From Sanderia malayensis (Eukaryota; Cnidaria; Scyphozoa; Semaeostomeae; Pelagiidae): a stretch of 64,000 bases of DNA. Position numbers and translations under genes: made by a program. Where the stretch lies: the NCBI GenBank assembly GCA_013076295.1, contig RQOL01000861.1, forward strand, positions 3,534,001-3,598,000, given 5' to 3'. Numbering within the stretch: the first letter of the stretch is position 1; each line of letters opens with the position of its first letter. Below the pieces are notes generated by a model, which searched no databases, was not told the origin of the DNA, and saw only the letters and a program-made list of their open reading frames with translations. Below, in pieces: positions 1 to 13,029 of the stretch.

Positions 1-2548
1 ACTGACCAAAACAGCTAGAACAATCCATTTTGTGCTGTAATATTTTCTATCAAAGCTTGGAATAGTGGAATAATTGCTAGAATGTCTGTTGGTCTGTTAT
101 AGTTTTCGAACAGTGTGTGTATAAGAAAATATTCTTATTAGGGTAGAAACTACGTTTATCATGCAACTAAATGCATCGTGCCATTTTAAGCCGCACTAAT
201 TGCTTGAAATATGTGGGCGCACAATTCCATTTATACTCGGAAGTTTTCCGGTTGTTTTACGAAATACTCTTTTTCCAAACGTGACTAAAGCAATGTTTTT
301 GAATATGTATACGCTTGGCCTAGAAATCCTAAACCAGTAGTTCATACATGTCTCATAATTCCCCAGAAGGATCTCCATAGCTAGATAGTATATGCCATTG
401 AGATTTGAACCCACTAAGCTCATCAGACAATTGCTTATTTATTGTCTCGGTACCCTTGTTTACAGTGACGACATATTTGTTGATAAACAAATTGCTAAAA
501 GTGAACAACAGCACCAAACTCCGTACACAAATTTTGACATTCGTGCAAACATGCATTTCTAATATGTGTACAAATTGTCTTAAGACGAATGGTTCAGTTG
601 TCTGTTTATCATATGGTTTGTTGTGTTTTCTTTTCTCTTACCTCAAGTTAAGCGTAAACACAGCCCTGGGGCTTGTTTACATGATACATAGTTCCGTTGC
701 TGTATACAAACTCTGATGGCAGTATACAAATAAAAAAACATTTTGTTCCGTTGCCGTTCTAACAACCGACGCCTTGAAGACTATATACTGAAGAATTTAG
801 TTTTTATGCCCAATTCACATATTTTCATATATAAAATGCAGCAATAATATTGCAAGATATTATTGCTTGAAATACCGATTACTTTCTCGTCAGTGACAAA
901 TATTTGTTTATATAATCAACTTTCTGAGTGGACACCAGTGCAAGGCGAATACCTCGACACTTGCTACCAAGAGTATGCATTTCAGATAGAGCTGGTTGTG
1001 TGCAACGTGACCCTGTTTCAAGCAGAATGTGCGAGCTTGCTTGTTGAGTGTCTTCAATGCAGCAAGTGTAGCTATCACTTTTGTACTAGCACGAGTATCT
1101 AACGTGGGTGTTTAATTTCACACGGAGGTGTCTGCAGTTCCTGCTTCAATTCAATTCATATATTGCCGTGGGAAAATAAACGAGAAAATATGCGTTTAAT
1201 GACTCCATAAATGTATTCGAAATTACCAATTGACGTGCCATGACCACCACGAACATTTATTCTCGCATTTGTTAAAACGAATGCCACACTACACTGCTCA
1301 ATTGTGCATGATACTTTTTTCCGCACCGCTATATTATTGCGTGTACAGCTTTGACCAGTTTTTGCCGATGCACATGCAATGTATTTCATCGTCAGTACAA
1401 CGTTTACCAAGAACATATCCTCTGGTATGACTGTTTATTTTTATAAGATTATTTTATAAGATTTCTTGCACGTTTTATGTTTTGAAACAAGACTTTTTGG
1501 TTGTCCTGGTGATATGTAGGGTTTTGGAAGTTGTTGGAAGTTCTCAATCATGAGCCTTTGTTTAGTTTTGATCTTGGATCAAACTACATTGTGGAGCAAA
1601 GCTGTTTCCTTCGCAGGAATTTCGCTTTCGTGAATATATGCCTTTTTAACTGGCCTATCCAGAGAGTGGAGTTGTGGAATGTGTGGGTTATGTCGCAATG
1701 AAACTGGGAGAATTTCATAATGGGGTTATTAAAACAGTCATGAAGTATAGGTTGCTAGTTTGCTAGTTGCTAGTGTTGCTCGCAGGAAGAAAAGTATGAA
1801 TATTACCAGTTAGCAAAAAGTCTTAATAACGTAAAGACTTTTTGTCTTTACGTTATAAACTCTAAATTTTGCATAAACTCTAAATTTTATAACGTATAAT
1901 AGAAATATTTTACAAAAATGTGCAAATATGAATGATACGTGTAGTTGTAAGAGAGTCGGCGAGGAATGTATGGTTCCAAGAGTAAGAAAAATGCCTACAG
2001 AGATGAGAAAACATAGTCCCAGATCATAGTGAAATATAATGGCTGGATATGAAGGAATAAAGTTGGAAATGGTATAGAATCATGGTCTCAACAAATGGAT
2101 GAAACATGTAATTGAAAGACATATTGTTGACGTCAATGATAGGAAAAGATCATAAAGTATAAGGAAATTGTGTTTATTGGATTCTATTTAAATGTGTAGG
2201 ACCACTTGCTTTGTCGGAGATTACCTAATATATTTATATATATTTCTTTATGACACTATCCGCATGGTACAATATGTTTTCAACTTCTTGATTTGACCAT
2301 TATTATAAATATTAAACTGTGACACGCTCATGCCTGAAGCGTATTGCTTTGGCAAAACACTGATCTGCTTGTTAATTATTGGGATTTCGCTACGTCATTG
2401 CAGCTAATAGCTTTAACGACATATAAGGAATTAATTCGGTGGAATTAACGGTTCTTATAATGTTGAGCTCAGATTTTGGACTGAAGCTGCAATCAGCATC
2501 ATCAACTTTATCACGGTGCATATACATCATTGCTGATTTTCTATCAAA
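1..2548. other. Left flank without a convincing gene
   Basis: No open frame here resembles a known protein, and no series of in-phase exons could be built. The longest frames (for example 863-1102 on +) have compositions typical of chance ORFs in AT-rich DNA. The stretch probably holds the promoter and possibly non-coding 5' exons of the RhoGEF gene that follows. A perfect short inverted repeat lies at 1826-1856 and is listed separately. Confidence 0.5.
1826..1856. repeat. Perfect 13-bp inverted repeat, 5-nt T loop
   Basis: The arms ATAACGTAAAGAC (1826-1838) and its exact reverse complement (1844-1856) flank a five-T loop, so the transcript of either strand could fold into a hairpin. Just downstream a short direct repeat (ATAAACTCTAAATTTT twice, about 1855-1890) follows. 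No coding context; function unknown. Confidence 0.8.
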
Positions 2549-5500
2549 ATGCCAGTGGTCGGGCATCGTGAGCTCTTATGTAGATTAGCCTTCTAATTCT
2601 TTTTTCTAAAGTATCCCAATTGTTGAGAGTCTCATTTCCAACGTAGAACATTTTGTCAGATATCTAAAACAATGGTAACCCTCAAAAAGTTATACTCGGT
2701 ATAGCTTATTTTATGTCTGCTTCATTTCATATCAACCTGCTTGAAACACACGCGAATCTATTTGTTTCAAAATAGCTTTTCCTTCTTGCTTGAAGTAAAA
2801 TCCCGCAATGTTTTCATTCGTATATTGATTTTATTATTGCTAATTTAATTTTCTCCTCATCGCAGCCTTTGCCAAGTCGAAAGACAATCGCAGCCCGTCT
2901 CCCGTATCACAATTGAACTCATGCAGCGTGTCTCCCAGGGTGTCCACTCGACACGACAGCGACAATGCAGACATGGTTTTCGCAAGCTCAAGCTCGGGCT
3001 CACCTACCAAACATATGACCACAGAGCAGCTAGTCTTTGCCGCCAACCACACAGAAGAAATCACCCACAACGACATATTTAGGCCAACAAGAAAAACATC
3101 AGCTAGCAATAACAACAATCCTCATTCAACGCACAACGACAAGAAATCTTCATCAACGTCAACAAAGTCTCTCTCAAACGGAACGGTATCACCGAAACGG
3201 AACTCGAGAACTAATCGTGAATCTATCGCTTCGGTTAACAGAGATAGCCACCATGCTGCTGATACGCTGGGTAACAGTAGATCAAATGGTTCTTCTTCGT
3301 CCAGTGCGCTATCGCCTCTACCAAAACTGCTAGAAAGTTTGTCTCCTGCTGAACGGGCCTCGATGACGCGACCCCAGATTGTTGCCCAAGAAATTCTCGT
3401 CACCGAAAGGACATACGTCAGGGATCTGCAGGATGTAATCGAGGTAAGGTCACAGAAATTTCACAACGTTGTTAAATTTTATGTCCTGCTAAATGATATT
3501 ACCCTATACAATTATCCCTCGTTAAAGTCGTGTAAACAAACGCGAGTTCTATTGTCTCGCCAACTATACACGGTCGATAATATACTTTGCACTTGTCAAC
3601 GAGCCACGGACCTGTCAATATCATTAAGACCCGAGACATTGGGTGCCTTGGAAGATAGAATTTTTCGAGAAATTCGAGATCATGCCTAGGCCATTTAATT
3701 GCCTCACCAAATTTGGGAATATATTAGTATTGAGCTGCTTGGCGGGACATGTTGGTTGTGTTTGTTTTTCTCTCCGTTGTTCGTCATCAGGAACTCGTAT
3801 GCAGTGGTATATTATTCCGTTCATTTGACAGCACTCAAAAGATTATTAAGGTCCCATACATGATCAATCACCCTTTTCAACCGACCGTGCCGGTGTCAAA
3901 TATTACCGTTTGTCTGCTTGATAATGTGCGCTGTACATACATATTGAGTCGGTATCATTGCCTTGATAGTGCGTCATTTTGATTGTTATTATTTCCAATT
4001 ACGTGACACATTCTCCATGTCATTTCTGTAAGCATTGATCATTGCCATTGATCCATTCATTTGTGAGTTGAAAAATGCCTATACCCCGATACTGATGGGA
4101 GCGGCATTTCTTTGTTTCAGGGCTATCTCATACACTTGCTGCATCATGGCATGACAGATGTGGACATCGAAACGATTTTCGGCAATCTCGAGGATATATA
4201 TGACTTTAACAAGTAAGCTTTAACAAGCGCCCATTCGTAAGAAAAGGAAGCTCTCCTTCATTCACACTTCATTAATTCCCCTTTCCATGAGGCACATCCA
4301 GATATCTGATGTGTGTGACATGTAATAGGGCCATTTTTCGTCTCGTCATTTAACTGCTCCACCGGTTTTTATTTATTTGTTTTGTTTTTACTTACTTGTC
4401 GTCATCATCTTTGTAGATCCATTCTTGAAGAGTTAGAAGGTATTGAAGAAAAGCGAAATCCTGTTATGATATCACAATGCTTCTTAAAAAAGGTGCACTA
4501 TATTCTTTTTGAGTTTCTCAAGACTTTATTTTCTAGAGCTTCAATAGCCATTGGCCCCTTTACTTTTCATTTTGTACTGAAATGCAGGAATACAGGGATT
4601 TCTATTTATCTATGCTAAGATCGTAGGATCTCCAGGTAAACGTAATTTCCAAGTCTTGATTATGATTACACAATTATGATTATATTGTTGGTTTATCTTT
4701 TAAGGCGGAAGGGTTCAATTCTCTTTATGTGCAATATTGCACGAATTACCCAGAGTAAGTATAACGATCACGTCGTATCATTTTATGACAGAATCTAGTT
4801 ACAATAGAATCTAGTTACTATAGGTCACACGTTGAATTTGTACTGTATTCCATGTAGCTACTCGTGTATATTATGGTAATTAGATTATGTTACGGATATA
4901 TGTCGACTATGTGGAGTTACCAACATACTTTACTACTTATTCAGTTTTTGTTGAAGTTTCATTATCATTTCTCTCTTGACTTCAGATCAGCTGCTTTCCT
5001 GGCTGAAATTCTCAAAGATAAAGAAATTGCAGACTTCTTTTTGGTTAGTTTATTTATTGATTTCTTGTTTGCTATATTTGCTCCATTCTACGTCGGTTTT
5101 TGTAGAGAGCTCGTCTTTGCCAGCGTTGCCTGGCTTCAGCCCTTGACTCGAGCGGAGTATAATTACTTTTTGACTATATATTTGAAGCTTTCAGTTAGAG
5201 ACAGAATGATATTCAATTTCTTTTAGGAGCGACAAAAGGCACTTTCCCACACCTTACCTATTGATAGCTATTTGATGAAACCAGTTCAAAGAATCATGAA
5301 ATATCATCTCCTCTTTAAGGTTTTTATCTCATTACTTTTATTGTTTATTGATCATTTATTTGCTAAAGTTAAACTAGTATTTCTTTCTTCTGCTAAACCT
5401 ACAATACTTGAACCATACGTCTTGTTAGCAGGTCTAAACTCTATATATGTTATTTTTTTACCAGGATATGGCAAAACACATTGAATTAGGTACCCCCGGA

Positions 5501-8500
5501 TTTGATGTTGTTCAGGTAAGCACTATGATCTTTCTAGTTATGGGTCTATTTTTCCAATATATCTCCTTTGACCTGACCGTGTTTGACTTTTAACCTTCGG
5601 CCTCTGTGCTGTCAACGTGTACCTCGAAATCGGCCACTTGTATATTGGTGTGCATTTTCTTCTGCAGACAACGGCTGCTGCGATGGCTGACGTTGCTGAG
5701 TATATTAACGAAATGAAGCGACTGCATGAAAATGCTCTTAGAGTTGAAGAGATTCTAGGAAGCATTGAAGATCTGGATGTAAGTCTTTGTCTAGTGTTCT
5801 TTCTATCACTTATAACATTATAGCAGACAGTAATACACCATAAGATACTATAGCATAATGTAACACACTACGCAATAGTATAAGACACGCTAGCACACTA
5901 TAACACACTACTACAACACACTATGGCACACTAACACACTGTAGCTTGGTATAACATGGTATAAAACACTGTATTATACACTATCACATAATAGAAATGC
6001 ACCATGACGTACTATAATGCACTATGACATAACATACTTTTCATTATCTATGTATACTTCTACCTTTTTTATTGCACTATTGTTGTAATGGTATGGTGAG
6101 GTACACCAATTATTGGATATAATCATATTTTCATAGGGGCTTGATGTCTTTGCCACGGGACGATTGGTACTTGAAGTAAGTTCATTAAGGCTTTCTTATC
6201 CACAACACAGCTTTATAATCCAACTTAAACTTCTTAAGGATGAGAATTCACGCCCTGTTTTTTTATCATTCTTTTTCCATGACTACAAATCCAAGGAATT
6301 CAATTTTTACTGATCACATTTCTCCATTCCGCAATCTTGCTTAATGTCTCCTATGAAGTATTATACCGATCTCATCATAGTCAACCAGCAGTGTTTTTCT
6401 AATGCCAATTAGGTTTTGTGCTCATTGAAATTTACTGCATTATCTGTATGAAATTTGTGTTTGTATTTTAATAACTGTAAGATTAAGTGGATTATATCTC
6501 ATCCTTGGTGATCAAGCTGTTAAAGCACTTTTTCATGTTTTCAATGCTTTGAAATTGAAATAAATTAATTTGATTTTTCGTGATTACTGACAATCTTCTT
6601 AGCTAATCTGCAATGGTATTTAGACTAACAGCATTAGACTGCTCAACCAGAACTCTCATCACTAAAACTAGAATCAAGTGCTTTAGACTAATGTGACGGC
6701 GATGTGAAATTCTTCTATAGCCAATGCGTCTGAAGCTATATAAAGTTATTTTTTACTATAATGCTACCATACACCTCTTTCAATAATTTTAAGACAATAA
6801 AGTCTGCCTTCAATTTAGCTCTAGCACCAATGTCTATGGTCTAAATTTTTGTTTTCCATTTTCTTCCAGAATACGTTTCGACTGCATGGGTCACGTGGTG
6901 ACAAGCAACTCTTTCTTTTCGAAAAGCTTCTTCTAATCTGCAAGAAATTAGACGAAGGAAATTACCAATTTCGCGATGGCATTTCGGTAGGAAGATTACT
7001 GCTTATCGAATCACCCCTAATCCTCTTCGTCTATGCCTCATTGTGCTGCTTTACACTACACTCACAGCCAGAATGTTTACTATGGAGGTGTCTTTTGAAT
7101 AAATGTCTTTCTTTTCAGTGCTCTAACATGATGCTGGTAGAATCATTTGCAAAGGAACCTCTGTGCTTTCAGATCATTCGGTTTGACAATCAAAAAGTCA
7201 CTTTCACGATACAGGTTTGCAATACCTCGTACTGTATACCAGCACTCAGTATACCAACCAGTTGTCTGTATGATTGCTCCTGGCGAGTTCCCCCCTCTCT
7301 CTCCCCTCTTCCTCTCTCCCCCTCCTCCCCCTCCTCCCCCTCTCTCCCCTCTCTCCCCTCTTTCTCTCTTTTTCTTTTTATCCTGCTTTGCATAACATGG
7401 TCTGTAGTCATCTCATTCCATTTTTTAGGCAAAAAACATTGATATAAAGAGAGATTGGACAAAGCAATTGAAGAGATTGATCATTGAAAACCACACAGCT
7501 ATGATTCCATTAACAGTATGTTACTTCAATTCATGTTAACATGTTTCACCGACTTCCATTGTTTGCACCACGAAGCATAACCAATCAATGTTTGTCCACT
7601 GATTTTCACACTAACTTGGTTTACAATGAATATGTTTCTCTAACAGGCAAGGGAGGCTATCCTCGGTCCTGACAAGAATCTACGCCAAAGCAAATACAAT
7701 ACAAGTATGTCTTCCCATTTTATTTGCTGACTACAATCTAGTGCACTTATAGTGCATCAAGTGAACCATAGGTCTATTTTATTTTCAGTGTAATAGATTT
7801 GTATTAGATAAAGCATGTGTATTACACGGAGCTTTTTTTGTTTTGTTTACTCGCGTCTCTAATTTTGAGTTATGCTTTTTCAGTTCCTCTGCAAGCTTTG
7901 GATGAGAAGATTCATTGGAAGCGACAAAAACAAAATTCATTTACTGGCAAAGAAAATCAACAAAAGGATAGAGGTATTGCAGCAATATACTTTGCTTTTA
8001 TTTATGCCATACAAAAGCATAGTATACTATGATCAGTCTAAGTGTGAACTATATACTATAGTCGATGATTCAATGACCATCAGTTATGCAACACAATGCA
8101 ACACTATTATTACTTTTTAGGATCACTTTTAATTGGAGGAAAGAGGGTAAGCTTTAGTTTTTTGCTGCATTGTTAGTTTGGTTCTTTTTAAATTTTCAAG
8201 CTGCAGTCTTTTGCTGCCTTATAGACGTCATCTTGTTCTTATGCAATTGCTAATATTTTTTTCACCAGGAAAGCCTTTTGAAAGAGGAGTCAAATTCGCC
8301 AAAGAAGAGCTCGCTGAATACGAAAGCGAAAGATTTTCTCGATAAAAAAGACACCAAGGTAAGTGATTACTATTTCGACTTTTTGATGCATAGTTGAGTA
8401 CCAGATGTCGCATCGATGTGCTTCACCTGTGTAACACGTTAAGGATGCGTTAGAAGACTACGTCTATGCTGGCACACAGCTTAAATGCATTCAGGCAGCA

Positions 8501-11500
8501 CGTGCACTTTTTGTATTATAACAAGCAACTATATGGGCTGCTACTGTATTTTTGAGTATCCCCATTGCTTTTGTCGAGTACTGTTAAACCCCTTGGGGAT
8601 TTATTTGGTTGGGCGCCTCCTAGTGAGGAGAGCTTAATGGAAGTTTACGGTATTTTACTGTTGTGGACAAGTATCTCTACTGTTATCTTTGAATGGCTCC
8701 ACTATTTGTTTTCGTTAATTAACCAGATATCTAGTAATTGTATATAAGACTGATGTGAATCAGGTATTCAGCAATTACTAAAATCCCTGCCCGTTTCTCC
8801 ACGAAGGAGAAAAACAAGCCGTGGAAGCTGAAACGAGGTAAGCATCGCAAGACAGCCTCAAGTACTTCGTTTGAAACGGAGGTTTTACCAAGGCAACTCG
8901 CATCTTCTAGCAGCGATCTTGTTCCCCCGGCAACAGTTGCCCCATCGAGAAGTTTAGAGTCATTGAAAGATGCCTTGAGTAGTTCACAAGAAAATCTGAT
9001 TGGTGCTTCTGAAGCAATGGAAGAGACTCCCGTAGCTGCAGTGAGTATGATTCAAATGTATTATTTGTCATGTTTATACCCTATATTCAATTGATAATAC
9101 AGGCATTTGTGGATTTTTAAACTTATTTCCTGTGGACTATTTTCGGTTGTTGTATGCAGAGATTTATCGGGAATTTAGAGAAGACTTGTATCAGGTGTTA
9201 TAAGAGGTGTCAACGTTTTGTTCTTTTGTTTTCAGTCTGGGGACTCGGATGAAGCGAGTCAGCAGATCCGTCGACTTAGTATGCTTCACGATCTGATATC
9301 TTTTGACGTGAAAGACCCTGTCGAATCGAGCGATCACGTACGAAGAGAAGACGCTGCGGAGGAGAAATCTAGCGTGAAGCTCAAGGACGAAACACCAAGA
9401 AGCATCAAGGCACTGCGGCGCCTCCACGTTAGTAAGTCAGTGTATCTGGATTTACCGAACGACCCGCTAAGGCCGGGAGATTTGAGGCGAAGTAGGCCAC
9501 TGTCATTGCCTCCTGTTGGTCGTGACGATGTTATGGCTGTTGAGCAGCTCGACTCAAGTAGTCGAGATGAGATACACGATGTATTCGAGGAGAGCGAGGA
9601 GACACGGCAAAGATCGTGTAACGATCTGCGCAAGTATGGCCTAACACGCACGCGAAGTTTAAGTAGAAAAGGCCGTGGCAGCAACACGAATTTAGCAGGT
9701 AGCAATAGTTCGGTCAATGCGATGATGGTTGATAATGAAGAGCGGATGATGTCAATAGTTGATGCGGATAACAAAATGGAAGATTTGGATCAACTAGAGA
9801 AGCGTTTGTCAATCATTTCAGATGATGACAAGGCAAGCACGTCAATAAAGAACACACTAAGAAAAGTGAGCCAAGCGTTTAGTTCACACGGCAGTGAAGT
9901 AGCATTAGACTCGATATCGAGCCATTCAGCGAGTAATTCAAACTTGAGTTTCGACCTGGGCGGATTCATGTTGCAAGAGAGGGATCAATCGACCTCGAAT
10001 TATCGCGAAGATGCCAAGTCGAAGCGTAGAAGCCTGGGCTGCATTATATCCGAGACGATTAACCCGATGGCGCGATTAGACGAGACGAAGAAGAGAGCGT
10101 TTAGCACGACGGTAATCAACGAAGTCAGTATGGACATGCTTGACGATGATACACTGCCAGATTCATCCAACACGAAACTAAATGAACATCACCAAGACTT
10201 GCCTATTGCTGAAATATCTAATGAATCTGCCATGGAAGAATCGTTCAAGAATGTCAGTGATATTATAAATGAGTATAACGAGCATGTTAAGACTTTGGAA
10301 GACCATGTTGCGTTTAATGGTTCCATCCGGACCAGATCTGCATCGCAGGTCTCTTCGGATAGCCAATTATCAAGCGAGGGAATTTTCGTGCGCAATGATA
10401 GATCACGCCTGCAGCCACTTGATTTGGATGCACAGCTATCATCAATATCTGCATCAACAACAGCTATGCTAGCAAGCAATCAGGTCGCGGATGCTTCTAA
10501 CAAACTAATCGATGCAGAACAATTAGAGAATGGTAAGCAAGTTGATGCTGACTCTTGCTCTGTTGTTCTCGAGTCAATTGAATCAACTACAACTAGAGAT
10601 GAGGAGCTTGATGTGAATAGCAAAGTCACTGCGGCAGTGGATGCCGATCTGATCGTACCGAAGAGGCCTGCTGCTCCGTCGTCTTTGAATTACGTCGGGT
10701 CCTATGCGGCTTCGGTGCGTCGCTACCGCAAGAAGAATATCGAGGTGAAGAAATTAAAAATCAAGGAGTCGAAGAGCGTTTACGATAGGATACGAGAATA
10801 CACGGCGCTCGTGAGCGAAGAGAAGAGTTTGCAGCGGGGTAAGTCGGTTGAAGAAATGCTGGAGACGTTGGACTCGGTTAACGAGCCCGTTTCCAATGCG
10901 TATTTCGAGCAGAGGCGAAAATTTGCGAGCATAGCCTCGGTGCCGTCGTATGGCGAGCGAACTGGTGGTGGTGGTGGATCGGTGCTCGGGAAGCCCGAAG
11001 TTTGGTTTGATACGGATTCGGCAGACGAGGAGTTGGCCGAGAAGCAGAAGGAGAGAAAAGCGTCGTTGAAGCCGAAGAAAGGTGTCGAGTCGGGTCCAAA
11101 GTCCCCCATTGATCAAACTGAAAGCAAGAGCATTAGAAATGCATTTTCCACGTCGAGAATACTTTTTAGGGATATGGAGAAGGAGAGGATGATGGAAGCT
11201 ACTACCAACGCGCCTAAGACGTCCATAAGCGAGGTGGAAGTTGTTGTTCAAAATGCTGTGAAGAATGCTAGAGAAGAGTATGAATGCAACACGATACCTC
11301 GCAGTAAGCAAATGAAAACCAACGCAAAGAGGGACGTAAACAAGGACGTAAACAAAGTAAATAAAGAGACTGGGTCGTCGAGATCCAAGGATTGGAGAAA
11401 ATGGAAAAGTCACACGATTGATAAAGTATTGCTCAAGTCACAGAGAGCTGATAATAACTGTGATCAGACAGTTAGTAGTATTGATAATAACAACATACTT

Positions 11501-11833
11501 TCAAGTAAGTCATTTGTGGATGGTTGCACGGAAGATCAAGGAGAGATTGAAAGTAAATTGGTTGTTAAAGATATCGTAAGTGAATATCAAAAGTGTATTA
11601 TCGTCCCCGGAGAGAAGGAAGTTGAAGAAATGCGAAATAGCAACATGAGAAGAAGTAAGAAGAAGAGAGATAAGGAAATGGCAAAGTCGAATCTACAAAG
11701 GAAGCTGAGTTTGAGGAATTTAGATGAAGAAGAAAAAGAAGAACCGAATAAGCTAAGCAGATCAATCTCGTGTGAAAATGTGCAAAGAGGAACCGTGAAA
11801 CAACTTATCAGTTTATTCAATATTCGTAAATAG
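2549..11833 (+). CDS. PLEKHG: PLEKHG-family Rho guanine nucleotide exchange factor (DH-PH), multi-exon
   Basis: Predicted activator of Rho GTPases, about 1,530 residues. Exons read by eye: 2549-2567 (candidate ATG exon), 2866-3443, 4121-4212, 4417-4492, 4705-4754, 4986-5043, 5227-5319, 5465-5515, 5668-5778, 6137-6175, 6870-6986, 7119-7214, 7429-7515, 7647-7704, 7884-7973, 8121-8146, 8269-8358, about 8767-9040, 9236-11833. A Ser-rich N-terminus precedes a DH domain (about residues 170-360) beginning [17 protein letters not shown] and containing [16 protein letters not shown], the conserved GEF helix. A PH domain follows (about 380-490; [17 protein letters not shown], then [20 protein letters not shown]), and the post-[21 protein letters not shown] segment is typical of PLEKHG1/2/3. 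The last exon alone encodes 865 residues of low-complexity Ser/Lys/Glu tail without a recognised domain. The first exon is inferred: its phase fits (6 codons plus 1 nt) but transcript support is needed. The junction 8358 to about 8767 does not close in phase and may hide a small exon. Confidence 0.92.
5820..6045. repeat. Degenerate AT-rich tandem motif (ACACACTATA-like) in RhoGEF intron
   Basis: The intron between exons 5668-5778 and 6137-6175 holds many imperfect copies of a motif near 'taacacacta' or 'cactatagca'. Spacing is irregular, so this looks like a decayed minisatellite. No coding potential. Confidence 0.65.
7288..7380. repeat. C/T-rich polypyrimidine tract in RhoGEF intron
   Basis: About 90 bases composed almost only of C and T (runs of CTCTCCCC and CTCCCC). 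It ends some 50 bp before the 3' splice site at 7428. It produces spurious Pro/Ser/Leu frames on + and Glu/Arg/Gly frames on -. The long pyrimidine tract could influence acceptor use, but it is most simply a microsatellite. Confidence 0.9.
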
Positions 11834-13029
11834 CTAACTATATTACTCTGCTTACTTCAATCAAATATTGCACCACGTACCACAGCACTAAAATTTGAAA
11901 TTATCCACCCATGTATCATCAAACTACGATATTTCTGCTATTTTATATGAATCAATTTGTACACGTAGCAATAATTTTGAAACGAATATGAATTAATGTC
12001 CATTGCTATGACAGCTGAACCTCGAGGGCAAGTCGAATGTGATCATCCATCACACAATTGTTCCTTATAAGAAGGCTTTTCTCTGTAATTTGAATTCTGT
12101 CATTTTCACTGAACAGATTTTTTTAGTTTTTCGAGTGTCAGACTTACCCAGGTTCAACCGTACTAACACAAGACGACTACCTTTCGCCATATTAGTATTG
12201 TATGGTCTTTTATAGCCTTCCTTGTATATGTGTCAGTAAATTTTGTAATTTATGAACTTTTTTGCTTTTCATATGGCCTAATGGTTGTTGTGTTCCTTTT
12301 CTGCAAAAAGTTTTTGACTTTTGTAAGACTTTTGAGAGTTTTTAATACTTTTGCAATTATCTCTCTTCTACTTTTGTATATCTACTAATTAACTGATGTA
12401 AGTAATAATCGACTTTGTCATATGCGTCAAATTAATTTATTTTGTACTATACACACATTTGTAGATTTTGTAGTATTCATGTCTCAAAAACTGCAGCAAG
12501 ATATCAGTGTGTTTTTGGTCCAATATTACCTTTCTTTTGCCAGTTACTTGAACTTATCAGCATGCAAAGATGATGGCGTTCGCTGCAGGTGGGAGGGATA
12601 GATACCTCTCATCAGAATTGTTTTCAAGAAATGTCAGATTAAATTAAAGCAACAAGAAGTTCTGAATTACAAAATTCAACTGTTTTTCATTCCAGTTTGA
12701 GTTTAATTATCATTTTCTTCTATTATTTGTGATAGTTAGGTTCAGCTGGAACTACTTTATCTTGTATTGCTTATTAAAAAGTGCAAATTTTACTACACTG
12801 AGAACACATACAAAATACAAGAAAAGCTGGTATGATTATCTTCACTTCTTACTAAATTAAATAATTTGTGATTTGTTAAGTCTGAAAGTGCTTTATCCAT
12901 AAAGGTTTGTCTAATAAATGAAACTGAAAATAGGCAAAAAGTAGCATTGTTTTAACATGCATTTGTAAAAAAAACTGTCAGATATTGCCTTGATCCCTGC
13001 AGTGCAGCTTCACAGTCCTTCCGGCTGGA
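11834..13029. other. Convergent intergenic region (3' UTRs of RhoGEF and myosin light chain)
   Basis: AT-rich, no coding exons seen. It lies between the stop codon of the RhoGEF (+) and the stop codon of the myosin light chain (-), so both 3' UTRs must be here. Confidence 0.6.

Noticed and set aside
863..1102. 79-codon Cys-rich plus ORF
   Set aside because: No signal peptide, no recognised cysteine pattern and no flanking splice signals; likely chance.
7190..7462. Minus-strand Glu/Arg/Gly-rich ORF and plus-strand Pro-rich ORF
   Set aside because: Both are translations of the C/T-rich intronic microsatellite of the RhoGEF.
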